From an uncultured Muribaculaceae bacterium (GTDB lineage Bacteria > Bacteroidota > Bacteroidia > Bacteroidales > Muribaculaceae), in the NCBI GenBank assembly GCA_910579035.1, contig CAJTSR010000024.1, positions 1 to 41,154 on the forward strand: 41,154 nt of DNA, in the 5' to 3' direction. Below, in pieces: positions 25,342 to 34,212 of the stretch. A program made the translations under genes and the position numbers. Under the pieces are notes generated by a model. That model was not told where the DNA came from. It did no database searches and saw only the letters and a list, made by a program, of their open reading frames with translations. The number at the start of each line of letters is the position of its first letter. Position 1 is the first letter of the stretch.

Positions 25342-25380
25342 ATATGTTTTACGACATATTTATTAAGCATATTTTACAAC
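25342..25380. promoter_or_regulatory. operator-like motif, two copies
   Basis: On the minus strand ATATGTCGTAAAACATAT (25342-25359) and GTTGTAAAATATG (25368-25380). The first is an imperfect palindrome ending 31 bp before the -7 box. A closely matching site lies at the same distance from the promoter at 33553. Confidence 0.5.
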
Positions 25381-25504
25381 CCGCAAGGCTCAACTACCCT
25401 TAAACACTTGTTTTACTTAATTTTACCATAGATTATATAATCGAAACACTATTGAATTATAGTTGTTAATTAAAGTTAATCTATTGAGTGGTGCTTTCAG
25501 AATG
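25381..25504. other. AT-rich 3' region after carB
   Basis: About 120 bp between the carB stop and the motif cluster. It is AT-rich and holds no gene or clear T-tailed hairpin, so how carB transcripts end is not evident. Confidence 0.4.
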
Positions 25505-28500
25505 TCAATATTCCTGCCAGCTCTTTATCTCAATATCCTCGAGAGGCATGGCCGTGAACGCCCTGATGAAGGCCGAGGCAAGCCGCGAGTTCGTGAGCAG
25601 GGGTATGTTGAGGTCGATAGCCGCGCGGCGTATCTTGCGGCCGTTCGACAGCTCGGTGCCGGTGAAATTGCGGGGTATGTTTACCACAAAGTCTATCTCG
25701 CGGTTGTGCAGCATGTCGAGCGCCTGCGGGTGCGAGTCGGGCGTGGAAGGCCAGTACACACGAACTGCCGGAATGCCGTTCTCGTTGAGGAACTGGCATG
25801 TTCCGCCCGTGGCGTATATCTTAAGCCCCGCCTTGTGCAGCAGGTGGGCGGCATCGAGCATGTCGGCTTTCTGCTTGGGCGAGCCGGTGCTGAGAAGCAC
25901 GGCCTTCCGGGGCACACGCAGACCCACGGCCAGCAGAGCCGTGAGAATGGCGGCATCGGTATCGTCGCCAAGGCAGCCCACCTCGCCGGTCGATGCCATG
26001 TCAACACCAAGCACGGGGTCGGCACCACCAAGACGCGAGAACGAGAACTGCGAGGCCTTTACACCCACATAGTCGAGGTCGAAGGCGCTCTTGGCAGGTT
26101 TCTCGACGGGCAGACCGAGCATCACGCGGGTAGCGAGGTCGATAAAGTTGATTTTAAGCACTTTAGACACAAAGGGGAAGGAGCGCGAAGCACGCAGGTT
26201 GCACTCTATCACCTTGATATCGTTGTTCTTGGCAAGGAACTGGATATTGAACGGGCCGGAAATGTTGAGAGCCTCGGCAATCTTGGCCGACACCTTCTTG
26301 ATGCGGCGCATCGTTTCCACATACAGCTTCTGCGGCGGGAACTGGATAGTGGCGTCGCCCGAATGCACGCCGGCAAATTCCACGTGTTCGGAAATGGCAT
26401 AAGCCTTTATCTCGCCATTCTGGGCCACGGCGTCCATCTCGATTTCCTTGGCGCCCTGTATGAACTCGCTCACAACCACGGGGTGCTTCTTCGACACATT
26501 GGCCGCGAGCTTGAGGAAGCGGCGCAGCTCGTCGGAGTTGAAGCAGACGTTCATAGCCGCGCCTGAAAGCACGTAGCTCGGACGCACAAGCACCGGGAAG
26601 CCTACTTCGGCCACAAAGCCGTCGATATCCTCGAAGCTTGTAAGCTCGCGCCAGCGCGGCTGGTCGATGCCGAGGCTGTCGAGCATGGCAGAGAACTTGT
26701 GGCGGTCTTCGGCACGGTCGACACTGGTGGCGCCGGTGCCGAGTATGTTGACGTTCTGCGCGTCGAGGCGTGTGGCAAGGTTGTTGGGTATCTGGCCGCC
26801 TACCGACAGGATAACGCCGTGGGGATTCTCAAGTTCGAGAATATCCATCACGCGCTCGAAGGTAAGCTCGTCGAAATAAAGACGGTCGCAGATATCGTAG
26901 TCGGTCGAAACCGTTTCAGGGTTATAGTTGATCATCACCGAGCGCCAGCCCTCCTTGCGCGCGGTCATAAGCGCGTTGACGGAGCACCAGTCGAACTCTA
27001 CCGACGAGCCGATACGGTAAGCACCCGAACCGAGCACCACCACCGAGCGGTGGTCGCCGGTGTAGGCCACATCGTCGACGCTGCCGTTGTAAGTCAGATA
27101 GAGGTAGTTGGTAGCGGCAGGATATTCGGCGGCAAGCGTGTCGATTTGCTTTACCACCGGCTTAATGCCAAGCCCTATACGATGACGGCGCACGGCAAGC
27201 GAAGCCTCCTCGGCATGCTCGGGGAACATATCCTTAAGCACGGCCCGGCCTATCTGGAAATCGCTGAAGCCCTGCTGCTTGGCTATGCGCATAAGTTCTT
27301 TGGGCACGGCGTCGAGGCTGTTGTATGCCTCCAGCTCGCCGGAGGTGTCCATAAGGTTGCGGAGCTTGTAGAGGAACCAGCGGTCAATCTTGGTAAGCTC
27401 GTGCAGGCGGTCGACGGTATATCCTTCGGCAAAAGCCTTGGCTATGACGAATATGCGACGGTCGGTAGGCGATGTGAGCGCCGACTCGATGTCGGGTATC
27501 TTCATATCGCGGTTGCCGGTAAAGCCGTGCATGCCCTGGCCTATCATACGCAGGCCCTTCTGGATTGCCTCTTCAAAGGTACGTCCTATAGCCATTACCT
27601 CGCCCACCGACTTCATCGACGAACCGATGTGGCGGTCAACGCCGTGGAATTTGCCAAGGTCCCAGCGGGGAATCTTCACCACCACATAGTCGAGCGCCGG
27701 CTCGAAGAATGCCGACGTGCTTTGGGTCACATTGTTGCGAAGGTCGAAAAGACCGTAGCCAAGGGCAAGTTTGGCTGCCACGAAAGCCAGCGGATAGCCT
27801 GTGGCCTTGGAAGCGAGAGCCGACGAACGGCTCAGACGGGCGTTCACCTCTATCACCCGGTAGTCCATCGATTCGGGGTCGTAGGCATACTGAACGTTAC
27901 ATTCGCCCACAATGCCGATATGGCGTATAATCTTTATGGCAAGAGAACGGAGATAGTGGTAGTCGTCGTTCGAGAGTGTCTGCGAGGGAGCAACGACGAT
28001 ACTCTCGCCGGTATGGATTCCGAGGGGGTCGAAGTTCTCCATGTTGCAGACCGTGATACAGTTGTCGAAACGGTCGCGCACCACTTCGTATTCCACTTCC
28101 TTCCAGCCCTTGAGCGACTTTTCAACAAGCACCTGAGGGGAGAACGAAAGTGCTTTCTCCACGAGTGTTTCGAGTTCCGCGTCATTGTCGCAGAAGCCGC
28201 TGCCGAGGCCGCCGAGGGCGTAAGCAGCACGCACAATCACGGGATAGCCGAGAGAGCGGGCCACTCGCAGCGCTTCCTCGACAGAATCCACAGCCTCGCT
28301 GTTGATAGTCTTTACGTCAATCTGATTGAGCTTTTCAACAAACAGCTCGCGGTCTTCTGTATCCATAATGGCCTGCACGGGAGTGCCGAGCACTTCCACG
28401 CCATAGCGCTCAAGCACGCCGCTGCGATACAGTTCCACGCCGCAGTTCAGGGCTGTCTGGCCGCCGAAGGCAAGCAAAATTCCGTCGGGACGCTCTTTCT

Positions 28501-28726
28501 CGATAACGCGCTCGACAAAGAATGGTGTCACGGGCAGGAAGTAGGTCTGGTCGGCCATTCCTTCGGAAGTCTGCACCGTGGCGATGTTAGGATTGACCAG
28601 TATGGTGGTTGTACCCTCCTCACGCAGAGCTTTGAGGGCCTGGGCGCCTGAATAGTCAAACTCACCGGCTTCGCCGATTTTGAGGGCTCCGCTGCCGAGA
28701 AGCAGCACTTTCTGATATTTCTTCAT
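25505..28726 (-). CDS. carB: carbamoyl-phosphate synthase large chain
   Basis: A 1073-residue protein of full length for CarB. It joins bicarbonate, ammonia from CarA and two ATP into carbamoyl phosphate for pyrimidine and arginine synthesis. The two homologous ATP-grasp halves are visible: LLLGSGALKIGEAGEFDYSG at the start and VVLGSGAYRIGSSVEFDWCS at about 550. Each is followed by its NP(N/E) nucleotide segment (LVNPNIATVQTS; MINYNPETVSTDYD) and VRxSxxLxG-type loop. The C-terminal MGS-like allosteric domain starts near 940 (KAVLLSTGSPKQKADML; IYATGGTCQFL). It begins 1 bp after the carA stop. Confidence 0.97.
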   Translation of the reverse strand: MKKYQKVLLLGSGALKIGEAGEFDYSGAQALKALREEGTTTILVNPNIATVQTSEGMADQTYFLPVTPFFVERVIEKERPDGILLAFGGQTALNCGVELYRSGVLERYGVEVLGTPVQAIMDTEDRELFVEKLNQIDVKTINSEAVDSVEEALRVARSLGYPVIVRAAYALGGLGSGFCDNDAELETLVEKALSFSPQVLVEKSLKGWKEVEYEVVRDRFDNCITVCNMENFDPLGIHTGESIVVAPSQTLSNDDYHYLRSLAIKIIRHIGIVGECNVQYAYDPESMDYRVIEVNARLSRSSALASKATGYPLAFVAAKLALGYGLFDLRNNVTQSTSAFFEPALDYVVVKIPRWDLGKFHGVDRHIGSSMKSVGEVMAIGRTFEEAIQKGLRMIGQGMHGFTGNRDMKIPDIESALTSPTDRRIFVIAKAFAEGYTVDRLHELTKIDRWFLYKLRNLMDTSGELEAYNSLDAVPKELMRIAKQQGFSDFQIGRAVLKDMFPEHAEEASLAVRRHRIGLGIKPVVKQIDTLAAEYPAATNYLYLTYNGSVDDVAYTGDHRSVVVLGSGAYRIGSSVEFDWCSVNALMTARKEGWRSVMINYNPETVSTDYDICDRLYFDELTFERVMDILELENPHGVILSVGGQIPNNLATRLDAQNVNILGTGATSVDRAEDRHKFSAMLDSLGIDQPRWRELTSFEDIDGFVAEVGFPVLVRPSYVLSGAAMNVCFNSDELRRFLKLAANVSKKHPVVVSEFIQGAKEIEMDAVAQNGEIKAYAISEHVEFAGVHSGDATIQFPPQKLYVETMRRIKKVSAKIAEALNISGPFNIQFLAKNNDIKVIECNLRASRSFPFVSKVLKINFIDLATRVMLGLPVEKPAKSAFDLDYVGVKASQFSFSRLGGADPVLGVDMASTGEVGCLGDDTDAAILTALLAVGLRVPRKAVLLSTGSPKQKADMLDAAHLLHKAGLKIYATGGTCQFLNENGIPAVRVYWPSTPDSHPQALDMLHNREIDFVVNIPRNFTGTELSNGRKIRRAAIDLNIPLLTNSRLASAFIRAFTAMPLEDIEIKSWQEY

Positions 28727-28727
28727 G

Positions 28728-29855
28728 CTATAGGAGGGCGATAAATTCGTCGAAAAGGAATTCTGTGTCGCGCGGTCCGCTCGAAGCTTCGGGGTGGAAC
28801 TGCGCGGAGAAGAAAGGCAGGCTCTTGTGGCGTATGCCTTCGTTGGTACCGTCGTTCATATTGACAAACAGCGGTTCCCAGCCTTCAGGAAGGGTTTCGG
28901 AATCGACCGCGAAACCGTGGTTCTGCGATGTGACGAAGCATTTTTCCGAACCGAGGCGGCGCACCGGCTGGTTGTGGCTGCGGTGCCCGTATTTGAGCTT
29001 GAAAGTCGACGCTCCGGCCGCCTTTGCCAAAAGCTGGTTGCCCATGCAGATGCCGCATATGGGCTTGGGCGAATCCGCATTCATAGCCTTGCGAATGTTT
29101 TCAACTGTAGCCGTGGCAAAATCGGGGTTTCCGGGGCCGTTGCTTATAAACAGGCCGTCGGCGGGTATGCCGCTGAAATCATAGTTCCAAGGCACACGCA
29201 CCACCCTCACTCCTCGGGCGAGCAGGCATCGTATGATATTGTGCTTAATGCCGCAGTCAACCAGCACAACGGTCTTCTTGCCGTCGGGAGCAGCTTCGAG
29301 AGTGCCTGTAAACGGCTTCGGATCAGCGCCGGGAGCATCGTACACCACCGGCTCTGCGCACGATGTGAGAGCGATAAGGTTTTCGGCATTGGGGTCGTAA
29401 AATTCCACATCGTCGCAGCCCTCCACTATTATCTTGCCGAGCATCGAGCCGTGGGTACGCAGGTGCTTGGTAAGGGCGCGGGTGTCGATATCATAAATAC
29501 CGGGTATTTTCTCTTCCTTAAGCCAGTCGGCAAGCGAACGCTCGGCGAGCCAGTGGCTGTGGTGGAAGGCATAATCCTGCGCTATGATAGCGCGGCAGTG
29601 TATGCGCGAACCTTCGTAGTAGTCTTTTAGAGAATCGTCGCCGCCCGACGGTGGAACGCCGTAGTTGCCCAGCTGAGGAAAGGTGGTGACAAGTATCTGC
29701 CCCTCATAAGAAGGGTCGGTAAGGCTTTCGGGGTACCCGGTCATAGCGGTGTTGAACACCACCTCGCCGGCTGTTGAGCCGTCGTAGCCGAAGCTACGTC
29801 CTCGGAATTCTGTGCCGTCTTCGAGAATCAGGACAGCGCTTTTGGTCGCCTGCAT
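28728..29855 (-). CDS. carA: carbamoyl-phosphate synthase small (glutaminase) chain
   Basis: About 375 residues from the ATG at 29855; the longer frame to 29882 would need a TTG start and adds nine residues unlike the family. It hydrolyses glutamine and channels ammonia to CarB. The N-terminal domain opens LILEDGTEFRGRSFG. The class I glutaminase domain has the nucleophile Cys in GICMGNQLLAKAAG and the His-Glu pair in FHPEASSGPRDTEFLFDEF. The promoter at 29925-29932 places a GNRA-capped hairpin at the very 5' end of the carAB message. Confidence 0.96.
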   Translation of the reverse strand: MQATKSAVLILEDGTEFRGRSFGYDGSTAGEVVFNTAMTGYPESLTDPSYEGQILVTTFPQLGNYGVPPSGGDDSLKDYYEGSRIHCRAIIAQDYAFHHSHWLAERSLADWLKEEKIPGIYDIDTRALTKHLRTHGSMLGKIIVEGCDDVEFYDPNAENLIALTSCAEPVVYDAPGADPKPFTGTLEAAPDGKKTVVLVDCGIKHNIIRCLLARGVRVVRVPWNYDFSGIPADGLFISNGPGNPDFATATVENIRKAMNADSPKPICGICMGNQLLAKAAGASTFKLKYGHRSHNQPVRRLGSEKCFVTSQNHGFAVDSETLPEGWEPLFVNMNDGTNEGIRHKSLPFFSAQFHPEASSGPRDTEFLFDEFIALL

Positions 29856-29899
29856 TTGTGTTGGTTGAATTTTGAGTGTCAATTATGAAGCGGCCACCT

Positions 29900-29915
29900 G
29901 CCTCTTTTCAGAGGC
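29900..29915 (-). promoter_or_regulatory. 5'-end hairpin of the carAB mRNA
   Basis: On the minus strand GCCTCT-GAAA-AGAGGC: a perfect 6-bp stem with a GAAA tetraloop. It begins about 3 nt after the predicted transcription start. It may protect the 5' end or regulate initiation. Confidence 0.6.
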
Positions 29916-29924
29916 TTGACCGTG

Positions 29925-29932
29925 CAAAATTA
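29925..29932 (-). promoter_or_regulatory. -7 element of the carAB promoter
   Basis: TAATTTTG on the minus strand matches TAnnTTTG. Predicted start near 29918; leader to the ATG about 63 nt. Confidence 0.65.
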
Positions 29933-29991
29933 CGCAAAATTTCCCGCACTTGAAAATGCCCGCCCCAAATTCGCTCCAAATTCCGCCGGGC

Positions 29992-30003
29992 CGCGGCGCC
30001 GCG
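29992..30003. repeat. GC-rich palindrome 3' of the hexosaminidase gene
   Basis: CGCGGCGCCGCG, a perfect 12-bp palindrome 20 bp beyond the GH20 stop, with a partial second copy (GGCGCCGCG) at 30012-30020. It belongs with the palindromes at 9744 and 11855. Confidence 0.65.
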
Positions 30004-30023
30004 TAGCTACTGGCGCCGCGTGT

Positions 30024-31649
30024 TCAGCGTTTGCGCTCGATGTCCTGAGTGCGGAAGAATGCGTCGGAATAGCGCACTCCCCACAGCTCGTAGCGCTCTA
30101 TCTGCGCCTCGACCTTGCGGACAAAGTTATCCCAGTCCTTGCTCTCCTCTGCCGACCAGGCATTTTCCGCCAGTGCCGACATGCGCGGGAAAACCGAAAA
30201 CTCGGCTTTCCATGTAGTAGGCACATACTCCGTCCACAAGCAGCCCTGCACGCCCCATATCAGCTCTTTCTGGCTGTCGGTAATAGAATCGGGGATTGCC
30301 TGATACCCGTATACCTTCTCCAGAGGCAGCGGCCCGCGCGGCCCTATCTCGGTCTGGTTCCGGCTCTCCTTCATATTGAAATACGACCAGCCGGAACTTG
30401 TCGAGATGGTACGGTGCCCTGTTTTGACCGCCTTAGCCCCATATGTAGGCTTGCGCCAGTTCATAATTATGCAATCTTCTGATATGCCGCCCTCGAGTAC
30501 TTCGTCCCAACCCACGAGCGTCTTGCCCTTGGAATTGACAACCGACTGCACATAGTGTATGAAGTGACTTTGGAGCGCTTTCTCGTCCTTTAGGCCGTTA
30601 TCACGCATAAACTTCTGTGTATCTTCCGATTCCTGCCACCAGCGTTTGGCGCATTCATCACCACCGACATGGATATACTGCCCCGGAAAAATATCGCATA
30701 ACTCCGAAAAAACGTCCTTAAGAAAGGCGAACACTTCGGGGCGCGGAGCAAGCACGTTGTTGAATTTATTGAATATGCCCCACGTCTTGGCGCACGACTT
30801 GGGCTCGTCGGGCGTGGTGCTGAACTCCGGGTGCACGGCAAGCACGGCCATACAGTGGCCCGGTATGTCGATTTCGGGAATCACAGTGATATGGCGCTCG
30901 GCGGCATACTCCACCACCTCCCGCACCTGCTCCTGCGTGTAATATCCCCCGTAAGGCAAGGCGCGGTATTTGCCTGGGTAAAGACCCTCTATTTCGCCTT
31001 CGCGCTCGGAGCCTTGGGCGGTAAGCTCAGGATGCGATTTCATCTCGATACGCCAAGCCTGGTCGTCGGTAAGATGCCAATGGAAGTAATTGAGCTTGTG
31101 GCGGGCAAGCATATCAATATAGCGCTTCACAAACTCTACAGGGAAGAAATGGCGCACAACATCGAGATGCATGCCCCGGTATGCGAACCGAGGATAATCG
31201 ACTATATGCACAGCCGGCAACAAGGGAATGACTCCGGCCCGCAATGGAAGCATCTGTATAAGCGTCTGCATTCCATAAAAAACGCCGGCGGCATCATTGC
31301 CCTCTATCAGCACGCCTTTCTCGGGCGTCACAGTGAGGCTGTAGCCTCCCGAAATACCGCCATTTCCGAGATTTGCCATTCTCACTCCCGCTCCGAAACC
31401 ATCTTCATCGGAAGAAACACTCACAGGTATGCCAAGATACTTATCCATATAATCAGCAAGGTATTTGGCCGTGAGCATAAGATCCGGCGAGGATACTACA
31501 ACGGGCATACCTCGGTCAATACGAAAAGAATCGGCCTCGGCAACCTCTATTTGCACAGGTTCGGGAATTATGGTAAACCGTGCAGAACGGGCTTGGGCCG
31601 CAAGTGTTGAAAGTGCGATTACAGCTGCCATAGCATAGCGAAATTTCAT
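30024..31649 (-). CDS. GH20 beta-N-acetylhexosaminidase
   Basis: A 541-residue exported glycosidase (signal peptide about 1-22). It removes terminal N-acetylglucosamine or N-acetylgalactosamine from glycans such as mucin or N-glycans. The N-terminal beta-alpha domain (about 25-150) leads into the catalytic barrel starting FAYRGMHLDVVRHFFP. Catalytic D331-E332 lie in HVGGDE at 327-332; the Asp orients the substrate acetamido group and the Glu is the acid. HWHLTDDQAWR, PEIDIPGH and GWDEVLEGG are further family signatures. Transcribed alone from a promoter at 31681. Confidence 0.96.
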   Translation of the reverse strand: MKFRYAMAAVIALSTLAAQARSARFTIIPEPVQIEVAEADSFRIDRGMPVVVSSPDLMLTAKYLADYMDKYLGIPVSVSSDEDGFGAGVRMANLGNGGISGGYSLTVTPEKGVLIEGNDAAGVFYGMQTLIQMLPLRAGVIPLLPAVHIVDYPRFAYRGMHLDVVRHFFPVEFVKRYIDMLARHKLNYFHWHLTDDQAWRIEMKSHPELTAQGSEREGEIEGLYPGKYRALPYGGYYTQEQVREVVEYAAERHITVIPEIDIPGHCMAVLAVHPEFSTTPDEPKSCAKTWGIFNKFNNVLAPRPEVFAFLKDVFSELCDIFPGQYIHVGGDECAKRWWQESEDTQKFMRDNGLKDEKALQSHFIHYVQSVVNSKGKTLVGWDEVLEGGISEDCIIMNWRKPTYGAKAVKTGHRTISTSSGWSYFNMKESRNQTEIGPRGPLPLEKVYGYQAIPDSITDSQKELIWGVQGCLWTEYVPTTWKAEFSVFPRMSALAENAWSAEESKDWDNFVRKVEAQIERYELWGVRYSDAFFRTQDIERKR

Positions 31650-31680
31650 AGATAATTGGATTCAGGGTGTGTATTGCCTG

Positions 31681-31688
31681 CAAAGATA
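31681..31688 (-). promoter_or_regulatory. -7 element of the GH20 promoter
   Basis: TATCTTTG on the minus strand, with TTG 21 bp upstream. Predicted start near 31674, leader about 25 nt. Confidence 0.65.
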
Positions 31689-31736
31689 CGAATAAGTCGA
31701 GCGCAAAAGCAAATTTATTTGGTTTTGCCGAGCTGA

Positions 31737-31773
31737 GAAAAAAGAACAGGCGCCCGGTGTGCCCGGACGCCTG
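31737..31773 (-). terminator. terminator of the OmpA/TPR lipoprotein gene
   Basis: On the minus strand CAGGCGTCCGG and CCGGGCGCCTG pair around CACA, followed by TTCTTTTTTC. It lies about 25 nt after the stop. Confidence 0.8.
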
Positions 31774-31796
31774 CCTATAGATGTTTTGCTTATGGC

Positions 31797-33482
31797 TTAG
31801 TTGAGAGCCTTGGAAAGGTTGTAGTTGGCAAATTCGAGGTCGTCGACAGCCTTCTTGGCAAGGTTTTTGTCGAGGCGCACAGCCTGACGGAGGTTGGTGT
31901 TGAGCATCGACTCGTTGTTGGTGCGGGCACCGAGGATAGCCATCAGGTAATATGTTGTGGCATCGGGATTGTTGATAGCAGCGAGAGTGGATTTAGCCTT
32001 GCTGTAGTCCTTGGTAAGAATCTGGGCAAGAGCGGCATTGTTGCTCTTTGTGTCGCCGAAGGCCTTAACGGCAGCTGCAGCGTCACCCTGCTTGAGGTAG
32101 TAAACACCGAGAGCGTCGCCAAGTTCGGCCACACCTGCGGCAGAGCCGAAGTACTGGTTGGCCTTGGCGTAGTTGCCCTGAAGCATTTCGATAAGACCGA
32201 GGTTCATCTGGGGTTCGCCGTTCTTTGTCAGCGAGGCAGCCTTGGTGAAAGAAGCCTTGGCAGCGTCGAAATCGCGGTCGATGTACTGAGCCATACCGAG
32301 GTCGTTCCATGTGCGGTAGTCCGACGGATAGAGGCGGGCTGCTGTGTCATATATTTTGAGGCGCTGGCCGTTGTCGTCGGTAAGAGTGGCGGCATACAGG
32401 ATTTCTTCTACAGACAGCTTGGAGGGATCCGAAGCCAGAAGAGCCTTGATTTCAGCGTCGCTCTTGCCGATTACGTTGATGCTGGCTGTGATGCGGGAGT
32501 AGCGGAGCTTGGGAAGAATCTGGTCGGCGAGCTGTTCGAATACCGACGAGAGGTTGCGGATTTCGCGTTCGCGCTGTTCGGGATCTTTGTACATCGAGAG
32601 CACGCTCAGGATAAGGTCTTTGTCCTGAATGTTGCTCTGCTGAACGAGCTTCTGGAAGCCTTCCCAGTCCTGAGCGGTGAACTGAGCGGTGAGTTCGCCG
32701 AATTCAGTGATTTTATCCTTCTTGAGCTGCTTGGTCATATAGTCCTTGGTGTTCTTCTCGCGGTTTTCGGCAAGACGGGTGTTGAGTTTCACACCACCGT
32801 CGGGCGAAGCGTAGGAGGAGATATTGATTTCCTCAAGCACGCGGGAAGTGTCGCCGTTGGCTGCTATGATTTCTTTCTGCAGCTCAGCCATTGCGTCCGA
32901 CTTAAGCTGTCCGGCACGAATGTTGGCCTGGTTGATGAGGAACATGATGTCGGCGGCATATTTCTCGTTGATAATGCGCTGGAACGCATCGGGAGCGAGA
33001 GCGGGAGTAACGCCGGCCGCATCAGCAAGAGCAGCGGTGGCTACAACGCCGTTGGCAACCTTCACTGCGGGGAGCACATACTGCTTGCCGTTCTGGTTAA
33101 CGGTAAAGTTGAGCATAAGCTCGCTCTTGGCCATATCGGGCTGGTACTTGAAGCTAACGGGGATAGTGGCCGTACCGCCGTTTTCATAGGATATCACGGG
33201 GTTGTTGCCGCGCACCTTCTCGCCCTGGAAGCTATAGCTCTGCGAGCTTACTTCCTTGCCGTTGAACACCAGCGTGGGAGTAACGGTAACTTCGGCGTTC
33301 TTTACAAAGAATTTTGCAGGAATGGTAGCACTTACACGCGCGGGCACTTTTTCACCTACAACTTCGAGGGGATTGGGATTTACAGTAAAATAATCAGCGC
33401 TGAACTGGCCGAGTTTCTTACCGCAAGAGCTCAAGGACAGGGCAAGTCCCAAACCCATTACATAGCATAATCTGCGATTCAT
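31797..33482 (-). CDS. lipoprotein with OmpA-like and TPR regions
   Basis: A 561-residue lipoprotein (signal with lipobox LSSC, Cys20). Residues about 25-170 are beta-rich. A central segment (EEINISSYASPDGGVKLNTRLAENREKNTKDYM, near 220-250) matches the OmpA C-terminal pattern that binds peptidoglycan. The C-terminal third has TPR-type helices (YRTWNDLGMAQYIDRDFDAAKASFTKAA; MNLGLIEMLQGNYAKANQYFGSAAG). This build suits an envelope scaffold tying the outer membrane to the wall. Promoter at 33553 with an operator-like motif just upstream. Confidence 0.82.
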   Translation of the reverse strand: MNRRLCYVMGLGLALSLSSCGKKLGQFSADYFTVNPNPLEVVGEKVPARVSATIPAKFFVKNAEVTVTPTLVFNGKEVSSQSYSFQGEKVRGNNPVISYENGGTATIPVSFKYQPDMAKSELMLNFTVNQNGKQYVLPAVKVANGVVATAALADAAGVTPALAPDAFQRIINEKYAADIMFLINQANIRAGQLKSDAMAELQKEIIAANGDTSRVLEEINISSYASPDGGVKLNTRLAENREKNTKDYMTKQLKKDKITEFGELTAQFTAQDWEGFQKLVQQSNIQDKDLILSVLSMYKDPEQREREIRNLSSVFEQLADQILPKLRYSRITASINVIGKSDAEIKALLASDPSKLSVEEILYAATLTDDNGQRLKIYDTAARLYPSDYRTWNDLGMAQYIDRDFDAAKASFTKAASLTKNGEPQMNLGLIEMLQGNYAKANQYFGSAAGVAELGDALGVYYLKQGDAAAAVKAFGDTKSNNAALAQILTKDYSKAKSTLAAINNPDATTYYLMAILGARTNNESMLNTNLRQAVRLDKNLAKKAVDDLEFANYNLSKALN

Positions 33483-33552
33483 AAATAATTGAATATATAT
33501 AGTTTATCTTTCCAATATCGGAGCCGCCTGCCAAAACGGCACTATTTGGGAG

Positions 33553-33560
33553 CAAAGATA
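33553..33560 (-). promoter_or_regulatory. -7 element of the OmpA/TPR lipoprotein promoter
   Basis: TATCTTTG on the minus strand; predicted start near 33546, leader about 64 nt. Confidence 0.65.
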
Positions 33561-33592
33561 CGATTTTTATATCTAATATGCAGCCGCAAAAA

Positions 33593-33610
33593 ACATATTT
33601 TACAACATAT
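33593..33610. promoter_or_regulatory. operator-like motif upstream of the lipoprotein promoter
   Basis: ATATGTTGTAAAATATGT on the minus strand, 32 bp upstream of the -7 box. It matches the 25342-25359 site at 15 of 18 positions and shares 13 identical bases with 25368-25380. Confidence 0.5.
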
Positions 33611-33657
33611 TTACACGCAATACTCGCGATTCTATTGCAATATGCGCATATTGCAAC

Positions 33658-33690
33658 AAAAAGACACCCCGGAAGCGCCTCCGGAGTGTC
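33658..33690 (-). terminator. terminator of the 44-aa/164-aa gene pair
   Basis: On the minus strand GACACTCCGGAGGCG and CGCTTCCGGGGTGTC form a long stem followed by TTTTTG. It lies about 28 nt after the stop at 33718. Confidence 0.8.
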
Positions 33691-33717
33691 CTGCAACCTT
33701 TGTATATTGTGTTTCCA

Positions 33718-34212
33718 TTACACGGCATACTTACTTGTGAGATGCTGCAAAACGACATGAATCACAGGTGCGTGTTTTAAACGATAAAATACTCGTGCAA
33801 ATGTCTGATAACCTTCGGGGCCAACGATAATATCTTTAGATTCTATTCCCAACTCAGTCAATTTAGGAATATTACGCTGATACAGGTATTCAAAAAGATT
33901 CCATCTGTATTGCTCGGAAGCCATACCTGAGTGATGCGTTTCCAATGGGTCGGTTGAGCAAATGAATGAGAAGACCGCATTCGGGAAGATTGAGAACTGC
34001 TCTATCAACCACCGGCACATCTTGAAGAACGCACACAGATTGAGTGGCATGTCAATATAGAGTTTATTGATTGCAATGTCTGCTATATCAAGATCTTCAA
34101 ACTCCTCCGGGATTTGAAACGTGCCTACTTTATCGTTATTGTCATAAAAACTAAGGACAACCACTAAATGATTGTCCTCATTATCGGGAATGATGGCTTC
34201 TATAGATTCCAT
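33718..34212 (-). CDS. hypothetical protein, second gene of a coupled pair
   Basis: A 164-residue cytoplasmic protein from the ATG at 34212. Its conserved-looking core is in the second half: FSFICSTDPLETHHSGMASE, QYRWNLFEYLYQR, then IIVGPEGYQTFARVFYRLKH near the end. It recalls Bacteroidetes-restricted uncharacterised families, but I cannot name one with certainty. Its ATG overlaps the stop of the preceding 44-aa gene by one base (TGATG), so translation is coupled. The pair has its own promoter and terminator, and is richer in A+T than its neighbours. A toxin-antitoxin-like or accessory role is possible but unproven. Confidence 0.75.
   Translation of the reverse strand: MESIEAIIPDNEDNHLVVVLSFYDNNDKVGTFQIPEEFEDLDIADIAINKLYIDMPLNLCAFFKMCRWLIEQFSIFPNAVFSFICSTDPLETHHSGMASEQYRWNLFEYLYQRNIPKLTELGIESKDIIVGPEGYQTFARVFYRLKHAPVIHVVLQHLTSKYAV

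Noticed and set aside
26699..28651. Long plus-strand open frame (650 codons) opposite carB
   Set aside because: It is antisense to an unmistakable carB and reflects codon bias. Its translation has no recognisable domain.
29856..29882. Upstream TTG start for carA
   Set aside because: The nine extra residues are not family-like and a normal ATG follows at 29855.
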